A stretch of 35,639 nt of DNA, taken from Bacteroidia bacterium (GTDB lineage: Bacteria; Bacteroidota; Bacteroidia; UBA4408). Below the pieces are notes generated by a model that did no database searches, was not told the DNA's origin, and was given only the letters and a program-made list of their open reading frames with translations. Where the stretch lies: positions 1 through 35,639 of the forward strand of contig JACMRI010000146.1 in the NCBI GenBank assembly GCA_014376525.1. The letters run 5' to 3'. Below are positions 7,873 through 18,700 of the stretch, piece by piece. The position numbers and the translations under genes were made by a program. Position 1 is the first letter of the stretch, and each line of letters opens with the position of its first letter.

Positions 7873-9324
7873 ATGAAAAAGTTATCGTACGTACTTGCTA
7901 CCACTGCCCTAAGTGCAGGCGTAGCGTTTTGGGTGGTTAAATTTACAACACCACAGTATCCATCATCATTACAAGCATCTCAAAACTCACCTGTTTATAC
8001 CACAAGTATGAATAACGGAGGCGCTTCGGGGGTAGATTTTACGCAGGCTGCGGAGCAATCGGTAAATGCGGTAGTGCATATTCAAACAAAAGCAAAACGC
8101 CAAAATATAGGTAACGACCCATTTGAAAGTTTCTTTTTTGGAAACCCCTATCAGCGCAGTCAGCCACAAATAGAAGAGGCGTCGGGCTCAGGTGTTATTA
8201 TTAGTAGCGATGGATATATTGCAACCAATAATCACGTGGTAGAAGGTAGCGACGAAATAGAAGTAATACTTAACAATCGTAAATCGTATACTGCCACAGT
8301 AGTAGGTACAGACCCTTCTACAGATTTAGCGTTACTAAAAATAAAGGATACCGAACTACCTTACTTATTATATGGCAATTCGGACGAGGTACGCTTAGGC
8401 GAATGGGTGCTTGCTGTGGGTAATCCGTTTAACCTTACATCAACCGTAACCGCTGGTATTGTTAGTGCTAAGGGGCGCAACATAAATATTATTGGTAGCA
8501 ATCAAAATAAAAAAATATTTCCAATAGAATCGTTTATACAAACTGATGCTGCTGTAAACCCTGGTAACAGTGGCGGGGCGTTAGTAGATACTAAAGGAAA
8601 GCTAATAGGTATAAATACTGCTATAGCATCAACTACGGGTTCGTTTGCAGGGTATTCGTTTGCAGTGCCTGTAAATATTGTTAAAAAAGTAATGGACGAT
8701 TTGCTTGCCTACGGCGAGGTACAACGCGCGTTGTTAGGTGTAGGTATGCGCGATGTAGACGCTAAGTTAGCGCAAGAACGTAGTTTAAAAAATACGGCAG
8801 GTGTATATGTTTGGGGCATAGCAGAATCAAGCGCTGCTGACGATGCTGGATTTAAAGAGGGAGATGTAATTATAAAATTAGATGCTACCAAAATAAATAC
8901 TGCTGCAGAGTTACAAGAGCAAATTGGTCGTCATCGTCCTGGCGATAAAGTAAACATAACTGTAGTGCGCAACGATGCCGAAAAAGAACTTCCGGTAACG
9001 CTTAAAAATCGTAACGGAAATACTAACGTAGTAAAAAATGCACCGTCGGAAACCAGTGTACTATTGGGTGCTACGTTTGAAGATGTGAATGCTGATGACA
9101 AACAATTTTTGCGTATAGCAACTGGCGTGCGAATAAAAAAATTAGACAATGGAAAGCTACGCAATGCAGGCATTAAAGAAGGTTTTATAATTACCAGTAT
9201 TGATAAAAAACAAATGCTTACCGTAAATGATGTAACAGCAACGTTAAACAATAAACGAGGCGGAATACTTATAGAAGGCGTATATGCCAACGGAATGCGT
9301 GCCTATTATGGTTTTGGATTGTAA
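7873..9324 (+). CDS. htrA: HtrA/DegP-family trypsin-like serine protease with PDZ domains
   Basis: His motif 'NNHVVEG', 'STDLALLKI', 'NPGNSGGALVD' and PDZ-like regions. Confidence 0.9.
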   Translation: MKKLSYVLATTALSAGVAFWVVKFTTPQYPSSLQASQNSPVYTTSMNNGGASGVDFTQAAEQSVNAVVHIQTKAKRQNIGNDPFESFFFGNPYQRSQPQIEEASGSGVIISSDGYIATNNHVVEGSDEIEVILNNRKSYTATVVGTDPSTDLALLKIKDTELPYLLYGNSDEVRLGEWVLAVGNPFNLTSTVTAGIVSAKGRNINIIGSNQNKKIFPIESFIQTDAAVNPGNSGGALVDTKGKLIGINTAIASTTGSFAGYSFAVPVNIVKKVMDDLLAYGEVQRALLGVGMRDVDAKLAQERSLKNTAGVYVWGIAESSAADDAGFKEGDVIIKLDATKINTAAELQEQIGRHRPGDKVNITVVRNDAEKELPVTLKNRNGNTNVVKNAPSETSVLLGATFEDVNADDKQFLRIATGVRIKKLDNGKLRNAGIKEGFIITSIDKKQMLTVNDVTATLNNKRGGILIEGVYANGMRAYYGFGL

Positions 9325-9335
9325 ATAAGCCACAA

Positions 9336-10733
9336 TTATTTTTCTATAACCACTTCTTCTTTTAGTTTTATTTCTACTCGGCGATTAAGCAGTCGGTTAC
9401 GCTCGTCTTTGTTGTCGGCTACTGAATTATTACTACCAAAGCCTTCAAAATTAATACGTCCTTCGTCCACAAACTTTGCGGCCAAATAGTCAAACACAGA
9501 TTTAGCACGGTTTATAGACAGTACTCTATTATACGCCACACTGCCTGTACTGTCGGTAAAGCCCATTATTTCTAAATAATAACTTTTGTTTTTATTTACA
9601 CTTGATGCTAATTTATCCAACATTTTAAAAGCACTATCGGGTATGATATAAGAGTCGTTTCCAAAATAAATATTGCTCAGTATCAGATATTCTTTTTTGC
9701 CTGCTGTTGTTGCTGTCTTGGGTTTTGCATTAGTATTTACTACAACAGTAGGTTTACCGTTTACCATTTTTATAGTTTTGCTACTTGCCGGTTTTATAGT
9801 TTTGGGGTTGGCAGGTGTAGGCTCTGTTACTTTGGGTGCAGGTGGCGAATTTACTGTATCTGCGGGGTTAAATACATACACGGTATTAGTGCGTGCGGTG
9901 CTATCGGGTACTGCACTAAACGAATTTTTTTTTATAAACACCCCTGAGTCGTATTTAAAATCGCCCACGTCGGCAATGGCAATTTTTATGTGATATTTTT
10001 TTCCTGGTATTAAATTTATTTCGGCTTTCATAGGTACAGTAAGTCCATCGTACTGAAAATAATTAATGAGTTCCGAGTTTAATTTTTTCATTTTCTTTTT
10101 ACTCATTTTTAAGCGTTCGCCATTTTTGGTAAAAATATTATTGTTAATGTAAAGCTCTCCGTTTTTGTATTGGTTAATGTTGTTTACGCTAACTATTGTT
10201 TTTTTGTCGGGCAGTAAGGCTATGTTTTTTTTACGTGCACCTACTCCACTTACTACAAATGCAAATACATCGTTGTACTTACTTTCGGCATATTCCATGT
10301 ATTCTTCCGATGCAAAAAAATACTCAAACTCCAACTTGTTACGCGTAGCTATAAAATCAAATTCTAGCACCGCAGCATCAATAGTAATTCCTTTTCCTAT
10401 GCGGTTAAGATCTTTGTCGCCACGTGTGGCATTACCTGACCATTGGTTGTTTACATCATTGGCATGTGCCACGTCGGAAGCCTTGCCAGTACTTAATAGT
10501 ATACCTTGGGGTATTTTTAATAAATCGTTGCTAGATGTAAATGAAGCCATAGCCTCTAAGTTGCCACTATATTTAAAATTGTAGGCTACAATACCATTAC
10601 CTAATAAGTTTTCTTTTACAAATTTTTCTATATCTGCTGTGGTGTTTTGCACTACTATTTGTGCCACGCATGGTTTTATTAGCAATAGGTGTATTGCTAA
10701 TAAAACCATTAAATATTTGCGCGTACTGTTCAC
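9336..10733 (-). CDS. Choice-of-anchor L domain / OmpA-family protein
   Basis: N-terminal part 'LEFEYFFASEEYMEYAESKYNDVFAFVVSG' (choice-of-anchor L type). C-terminal OmpA-like 'YYLEIMGFTDSTGSVAYNRVLSINRAKSVFDYLAAK...FEGFGSNNSV...RNRLLNRRVEIKL'. Confidence 0.85.
   Translation of the reverse strand: MNSTRKYLMVLLAIHLLLIKPCVAQIVVQNTTADIEKFVKENLLGNGIVAYNFKYSGNLEAMASFTSSNDLLKIPQGILLSTGKASDVAHANDVNNQWSGNATRGDKDLNRIGKGITIDAAVLEFDFIATRNKLEFEYFFASEEYMEYAESKYNDVFAFVVSGVGARKKNIALLPDKKTIVSVNNINQYKNGELYINNNIFTKNGERLKMSKKKMKKLNSELINYFQYDGLTVPMKAEINLIPGKKYHIKIAIADVGDFKYDSGVFIKKNSFSAVPDSTARTNTVYVFNPADTVNSPPAPKVTEPTPANPKTIKPASSKTIKMVNGKPTVVVNTNAKPKTATTAGKKEYLILSNIYFGNDSYIIPDSAFKMLDKLASSVNKNKSYYLEIMGFTDSTGSVAYNRVLSINRAKSVFDYLAAKFVDEGRINFEGFGSNNSVADNKDERNRLLNRRVEIKLKEEVVIEK
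10670..10709. repeat. Perfect inverted repeat: 18-bp arms, 4-nt loop, inside signal-peptide codons
   Basis: ATGGTTTTATTAGCAATA-GGTG-TATTGCTAATAAAACCAT. Confidence 0.9.
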
Positions 10734-10755
10734 AATGTTTCTTCTGTTAAAAAAT

Positions 10756-12525
10756 TTATAAATTAAAGGTATCTAATAATTCGGTTTCGTTGCCAGCATA
10801 ATCTATCACTACTATTTTTACAGTGTGTTGGCCTGTTTCATGTTTTTTACGATTAATAAAATGGATCAACTGTGCCGATTTTGTTTCGTATTCAAACAAT
10901 TCCCACTTACCATCTATGTAACCGTTGTATGATTTTATGCCTGATAATTTATCACCAATACAATAGCGCAATGAGCTAATTGGGTAATGTGTAACTATAG
11001 TTTTAGCTTTTTTGCCCTTACCTACTTTTTTTGAGCTAATGCCTTTATTACCAACTTTAAATACTAGTGGTGGTATTTCATCAGTACGTACTGCAAACCT
11101 ACCAAAACTGCGACTTTGAGCCGTTATGGTATTGTTAGCATTTATTTTTCCTCCCTCCGATTTTATATTACCATTATAATCCATGCATACCACCAATGCC
11201 TTGCTAATTAAGGATTTGGGAATGTGTGTAGTGGGTATAGTTATGCTGTAATAACTATGCGATGCAATGCTTGGGTTTAATATTTTATATACAGGTATTC
11301 TTGCAGTGTCTTTTGTTATTGTAAAATCAAAATCGGAATACATGTTACCTGCTGGTATAGTAACACTTGCGCCCTCTTTGACTAATGTATTTTCTTTTAA
11401 ACAATCTTTTAAAGCACCAAGTGCAGGCGAAAACTGTTGTTTTAAAGTAAGTGGTATAGCTTTATAATTAAAATAAAACTCAAGTGTTGCCTTGTTGCCG
11501 TTTACATCTTTGGTTACAATAGTTGCCTTGTGTGTACCATCTTGCATAAAGCTAACAACACCTCGGTTTACATGCTTTTTATATACACTTAGTTTATTGC
11601 CTTTTTCCAAATACATATTTTGTACCCAACCACCTACTTTCTTTTTGTAGGCATAATCGCAGTAGGAATTTATGTATCTATTTTCTTCAAACGGAACAGT
11701 GTCAAGCACGCTATAGCAGTGGCGTTTATCATCTATAAGTAGTTCTATGCTATAAACGTTGTTGGGGTTGGTGCTACCGCTTTGTGTATCAAAACAATCT
11801 AAGCCAAAGCCTATGTCACCAGTCAATTCAATACTTTCGGGCGATGCTAATCTAAAGTCGCCAGCCTTTCCTACTACAGCAGTACGTTTAATTTGCTCAG
11901 TGCCATTATTAATTTTAGATACGCTATTAAGCGCACGCATATACAGCGCACGTATGGTAGGCGTGGTGTTGTCGGGCACATCAAAACCGTATAAGAGTGG
12001 GTTTAATGTTTTGTCGGTATGCTCTTCTCTTATCTCAAAATGCAAGTGTGGACCTTGCGATGCGCCTGTATTGCCACTTAAGGCTATTACCTCGCCTTTG
12101 CGTACTTTTAATTCGTCCTTGAGCGGATATAATTCTACATCAAATTGTTGTAAGCGATATTGCTCCTCGCGCAAGTATTTGGCTATAGTATCATTAAACT
12201 TTAGGCAGTGTGCATACAAACTTACCAAACCGTTGGCGTGCGTTACGTACAAGGCATTACCATAACTACTGGGCGATATTTTTATACGCGAAATATATCC
12301 ATCGGCAATGGCATACAGTTTCATACCCGAAGGCGTACGAATATCTAAGCCGTTATGAAAATGATTATTGCGCAACTCGCCAAAATTAGCCACTAGGCGT
12401 ATAGGCCCATCAACAGGCGAACGAAACGTACCCGCGGGCACACGTTGCGCATTAGCTTTATAACAAGGACTTACAAGCAATAGTGTAAGTATATATAGTA
12501 GGTGTTTGGTAGTATTCATAAGCAA
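10756..12525 (-). CDS. M23 family metallopeptidase (LytM-like)
   Basis: 'NNHFHNGLDIRTPSG...GYISRIKISPSSYGNALYVTHANGLVSLYAH...GPHLHFEIRE'. The start may be the second Met at 12519. Confidence 0.88.
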   Translation of the reverse strand: MLMNTTKHLLYILTLLLVSPCYKANAQRVPAGTFRSPVDGPIRLVANFGELRNNHFHNGLDIRTPSGMKLYAIADGYISRIKISPSSYGNALYVTHANGLVSLYAHCLKFNDTIAKYLREEQYRLQQFDVELYPLKDELKVRKGEVIALSGNTGASQGPHLHFEIREEHTDKTLNPLLYGFDVPDNTTPTIRALYMRALNSVSKINNGTEQIKRTAVVGKAGDFRLASPESIELTGDIGFGLDCFDTQSGSTNPNNVYSIELLIDDKRHCYSVLDTVPFEENRYINSYCDYAYKKKVGGWVQNMYLEKGNKLSVYKKHVNRGVVSFMQDGTHKATIVTKDVNGNKATLEFYFNYKAIPLTLKQQFSPALGALKDCLKENTLVKEGASVTIPAGNMYSDFDFTITKDTARIPVYKILNPSIASHSYYSITIPTTHIPKSLISKALVVCMDYNGNIKSEGGKINANNTITAQSRSFGRFAVRTDEIPPLVFKVGNKGISSKKVGKGKKAKTIVTHYPISSLRYCIGDKLSGIKSYNGYIDGKWELFEYETKSAQLIHFINRKKHETGQHTVKIVVIDYAGNETELLDTFNL

Positions 12526-12774
12526 CTAAAATACTATTTAGGGTGTAGAACTTTGGCTTGCGTGCAATTGCTTTTGCACAGTGTGTTGTTAATGAAACTA
12601 AGGGTAAAAATACCATTATACGAATACCAATTATTACCAACATTTAGTATAAAAATACTAAAATAATGTTTTACCACCTTTTATAATTAACTACCTAGTA
12701 TTAATATGATACTGCCTCATAAAAAAATTATCTTAGCGGTACTATTATAAACTAACATTTCAAAATTAACACAC

Positions 12775-15700
12775 ATGAACAAATATATTTTAGCCGCTAC
12801 GGTACTTATAAGCACTGTACTGGTATCGTATGCAGGTATAACGCTTATAACCAAATATAAAATGGAAAACCCCAAATTTATAGTAGTAGATAATTACGAT
12901 GATAATTATAAAGCCATAGAAAAGCTAGCCAACAAAGGCTTGTACCGCGATGCTATGAATGCCTGTGAGTTACTATTAAAAAAAGCATTAACAGAAAACA
13001 ATACTCCGCAGGTAATAAAAGCCGTAGTACACAAAATAAAATATAGCCAACAGATAGATGAACAATCGGTAACTAAGGCATTGTACGAGTTGGATAGCTT
13101 AGCCGCTAAAGTAAAAAGTCCTGCTAAGGAAGTGTTACATAGCATAACGGGCGATGGCTATTGGCAATATTACCAAAACAACCGTTATCAATTTACGAAC
13201 CGTACACAAGCCGTTGATTTTAAAAACGACGACATAAGCACTTGGGATTTAACCAAGATAATAACCGAATGCGTACATCAATACACGCTATCATTAAATA
13301 ATGTTAAAACGCTACAAGCCACGCCTGTAAACGATTATAAAGCAATATTAATAAAGGGTAGAGAGTCCGAAAAATATCGTCCTACGCTATACGATGTATT
13401 GGCGTACCGTGCTATTGATTTTTTTGATAACGGCGAAGCCCGCATTATTAAGCCTTTGGAAACATTTAACATAAACCAAGATGCTTATTTAACTGATGCA
13501 ACAGCATTTTTAAACCAAAAAATAAATACTACCGATAGCCTAAGTTTTGATTATCATTTAACCAAAACTTTGCAAGAGTTGATACAGTTTCATACTACTA
13601 AAAACAACGTAATACCATTAATAGATGCGGATATAAAACGTATAGTAGTTATTTATCAAAAAACAAATAGTGCCAATAAAGATAGCCTATACAAAGCGGC
13701 ATTGCAAAACATAGTACGTGCACATAGCACCGAACCTTATGCACAATTGGCTAACTATTATTTAGCACAATGGTATGTAGGAAACTACAACGGTGATAAA
13801 AATAAAACCTACAAAAAAACAGCGCACGACATAGCTACCAAAGGTGTGCAAACAAGTACGGACGAAAACATTAAAGCAAAATTCCAAAACTTACTACGCA
13901 CTATTGAGGGCGAAACTATAAACATAACGCTAGAAAATATAAACCTAGCTAACCAACCATTTATAGCCAAAATAAATTATACCAATGCTACCAAAGTTAA
14001 ATTTAGAGTAGTAAAATTGGATATGAAACTACTCCGTGAGGCCCAAGCCAAAGAGCGTATGTATACTGATAATGGCGTAAAACCCTACCCATTAGCGGTA
14101 AGTATATACATATACAGCCAAGCCACCGTAAACGAATGGACAGAAACCTTGCCCGATGATAAGCAGTATTTAAACAATACACTATTGTATAAAATGCCCG
14201 CCATTGCTAACACAGGGCTATATGCTATTATTAGCAGCAATACTGATAACACTACGCTATACAACAACGAAACCTGTACCTATGCGCTAACCCAAATAAC
14301 TAATTTAGGAATATTAAGCGACGTAAATAATAAGCTAAACACAGTTACAGGGTTTATAGTAAACCGTAACAATAATGCACCTATTGCTGATGCAACGGTA
14401 GAGTTTATACGCCAGTACGACGATTATAAAAAAGGAACATACACCACTCGTTATGCTACTATGTATAGTTTAGTTACCAACGCTAACGGTGCATATAGCT
14501 TACAAAATATTGCACAAGACATAAGCTATACCTACCACATTAAAACTAAAACCGATGAGTATTATTCTGACCTAAGTATTTATGTAAATAAACCCTACGA
14601 CTATAAAGAGCCTGAATATACTACGTATAGCACTTTGTTTTTTACCGACCGTGCCATATACCGCCCTACGCAACTTATACACGTAAAAGGCTTGTGTACC
14701 GTAACACAAAAGCACGATACCAAAATAGTACCTAACCAAAACATAACCGTAACACTATACGATGCTAACCACCAAAAGGTAGAAAGTAGAGACGTTATAA
14801 CTAACGAGTTTGGTACGTATGCCACCACATTTACTGCGCCTAACACAGGTATGAATGGAGTAATGACTATTGGCGATAACTACGGCACTACCAACATTAG
14901 AGTAGAAGAATACAAGCGTCCGTTGTTTGAAATTACACCTAAACCATTAGTAGATAATTATAACTTAAACGACGAAGTAAAAATAGAAGGCGTGGCAAAA
15001 AGCTACAGCGGTGCGCCTATTAGCGGAGCTAAAGTAGCGTACCGTATTACACGCCAAACACGCATACCCTACTGGTGGCGTTGTTACAACCCATGGTATG
15101 TAGAAAATGACATTACCGAAATGAGTAGCGGTACTGGTATTACTAATGATACGGGTGCGTATATAATTAATTTTAAAGCCGTGCCAGACGCCAGTGTTAG
15201 CAAGCAATCGGCGGCATCATTCCGTTATACTGTTTATACTACAATTACTGATGTTAATGGAGAAACACATACTACTGAGCAAGCCGTAACTATTGGTTAC
15301 GTAAGCGTTGGGCTTACTTTGTATAACGAAAACGAACTATTAATTAAGCAAAAAAGCAAAACGGATAGTATTCATTTTAGCATTACTACTGATAACCTCA
15401 ACGGACAACACGTGCCAAGTACGGTACGTTTAAAAATTACAAAATTAAAACAGCCCAATACGTTTTTTAGAAACAGTGTGTTGCGTGATGATAAATGCAA
15501 CCAACACTTATACACCGCCGAGCAATGGTACAAGTGGTTTCCCGAAGATGAATACAATAACGAAAACGATTATCTTACTTGGGCAGAAGGCGAAGTTATT
15601 TACAACGAAAACATTAAAACCATAGCGCTAAACCATAAGCTAAACCTACCCTGTAGCCAATGGTTAAATGGTAAATATAAAGTAGAAGCCATAACTACCG

Positions 15701-18700
15701 ATAAAAAAAATAACGAAGTAAAAGAAATTAGCTATGTAGATATTACCAACTTGAACGATGCAAAAACGATTCAAGATAAGTTGCTAATGATAAATACTAG
15801 TACCGATGCCAGTGGTAGTTACGCCCTGTTAAGCCCACACATTACTAAGTGTATTAAAACTACTGCACTAAGCGCAAGTGCCTATACACAAGCATTAGCA
15901 AGTATTGATAGTTATGTAAGCAACGAAACTACTACCAATAGATTGGTACTAATAAGCTATTACCACAACAACCGTTTTTATAGCACCCAACTTACATTTG
16001 CACCAATAAACAAAACCAGTATTAAAAACGAAACCATAGCACTAACGCTACTTACCCTGCGCGATAAGCTACAACCTGGTGCTAAGGAACAATGGAAACT
16101 AAAAGTAAGCAGTAGCGATAAAACTATACCGCTTGCCGAAATGGTAGCCACTATGTACGATGCTAGTTTAGATAATTTTGTAGCGCATAACTTTAGTAGT
16201 GTATATGCACAACGCCCTGAATTGGTCGTTAAACAAGAAGATGCGCCAAACTTTAACTGGACAATAGATGGCGAAAATACAGTAAGTGCCAATGTATATA
16301 AATACGCAGCGTACAAAAACTACCAAGATAATGTATATGATTATTTAAACTTGTTTGGCTTAAACTGGAATAATAATCATAGATATTACGGACGTGGAGG
16401 AGGTAGAGAGATGTATAAAAGCATGGCGAATAGAAACGAAGGAGATATTGCTGTTGATTTTGAAGATGCTCAACCAATGATGGAAATGGCTGCGAGTGCA
16501 CCTATGGAAAAGAAGGCTTCACCAAGAGCTACTACAGCAATAGTAGGAGCTATGGACAAAGATGATTCAAAAGACGAGCAACAATCACCTAAAAAAACAG
16601 AAGATAATACACCCGAAAAACCCAAAGAAGAAGTAGCAGTGCGCAAAAACAAAAATGAAACAGCATTCTTTTTTCCACAGCTGGTAAGCGATGCGCAAGG
16701 CGAGTTTACTATGAATTTTACTATGCCCGAAGCATTAACCAAATGGAAAATGTTAGCTTATGCACACACTAAAGATTTAAAACAAGCGCAAACCCAACAC
16801 AGCGTAGTTACACAAAAAGAAGTAATGGTAGTACCCAATTGGCCACGTTTTGTACGCGAGGACGATAGCATAACCATTACCGCCAAAATTGTAAACCTTA
16901 CCAACACTCCGCTCAAAGGCAAGGCGTATATAGAACTAGTAAACCCACTTACTAACGAAAAAATAAAATACCTACAAGGTAGCAGTATGCACTTGTTTGA
17001 AGTGGCAAGTGCCAACAACACTACAGTATCATTTACACTATATATTAACGAACTTAAAGATGCCCTACAAGCCACCATATACGCCACTGCTGGCGCACAC
17101 AGCGATGCCGAACAAACTACACTTACCGTGCTACCAAACCGCATACTGGTAACCGAAAGTATGCCTATGCCTATACGCGGTAAACAAACTAAAACATTTA
17201 GCTTTACTAAATTAGTAACCAACAATAGCACTACACTTACGCATTACAACTACGCCATAGAGTTTACACAAAACCCTGCGTGGTTGGCTATTAAAGCATT
17301 GCCATATTTGTCGCAACACCAGTTTGATTGTGCTGATGGTTTGGCTAATAAATTATTTGCCAATAGTTTGTCGAGTTATATTATAAATAGTTTGCCTGTT
17401 ATACAAAACGTATTTAACCAATGGCAACAAGACCCCGAAGCATCGGTATCGCCGTTAGATAAAAATCAAGAATTGAAATCGGCATTGTTGCAAGAAACAC
17501 CGTGGGTACTTAATGCACAAGCCGAAACCCAACAGCGCAAAGACATTGCGAAATTTTTTGATAAAAATAATTTGAGTAACGAATTAAAAATAACCTACGA
17601 AAAACTAAAAAAACTACAAGCCTCAAGTGGTGCATTCCGTTGGTGGAAAGGCGATAAGTACGACAACCAATTTTTAACACAACGTGTATTAAACACCTTT
17701 GCAAAACTCATACATAGCAACGTTATAACTAAAGATACTTACGATGGCGAGACACAACTCATAAGCAAAGCACTTGCATACTTAGACATGGAAATGCAAA
17801 AAGAGTATATGCTACTAAAGAAAAATAAAAATTGGAAAACTTATAATTACTCATCAGCCACAAGTGTTGAGTACTTGTACTTGCGTAGTATATTTATAGC
17901 TAACGATTTTAAACTGGACGGCAACTACAAAGAAATGTTTGACTATCACCTAGCGCAAACACAAAAATATTGGTTACAACATACCCGCTACACGCAAGCA
18001 GTAGCAGTACTTACACTACATTACAACAAAGATGCTACTACGCCCAAAACTATATTAGCATCGCTTAAAAACAATAGTATTAATAGCGAAGAAATGGGTG
18101 CGTATTGGAAAGATACTTACGAATATTTTAACTGGTACCAACAACCTATTGAGGCACAAGCCATGACCATAAACGCATTTAGCGAACTTACTACCGATAA
18201 AAAATTTATTGATGATATGAAAACATGGCTACTTAAAAGTAAGCAAACCCAACAGTGGCCAAGCTCGGCAGCTACCGTAGAGGCAGTGTATGCGCTACTA
18301 TTAAGCAATGCCAACAGTATGAGCAACTGGTTAAGCACTGATAATAGTATAGTGGTAAAAGCAGGTAACATAACTATAGACCCAGCTACCGATAAAACCA
18401 TAAAGACAGAAAGTGGCACAGGTTATTTTAAAAAACAGTTTAACAAAACTGAAATACAAAACAACATGGGTACTGTTACCGTAACCAAAAACAACGAAGG
18501 CGTAAGCTGGGGAGCCGCCTATTGGCAATACTTTGAGCGCTTAGATAAAATTATGCAACACAGCACAGGGCTTAGTATTAAAAAAGAGTTGTTTGTAGAA
18601 ATAAACACTCCTTCTGGCCCAGTTATAAAACCCATAGATAAGCAACCACTTAAAATAGGCGACAAAGTAAAAGTGCGTATAGAAATACGTGCCGACCGTA

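Noticed and set aside
11759-12265. Plus-strand 168-aa ORF opposite the M23 peptidase (also 10165-10584, 9673-9993 and 11267-11467)
   Set aside because: Antisense shadows of clearly coding minus-strand genes; translations are low-information Ser/Leu/Val-rich sequence.
16758-17231. Minus-strand ORFs inside the A2M gene (e.g. 157 aa, 112 aa, 100 aa)
   Set aside because: Antisense shadows of a long well-supported CDS; no domain or start context.
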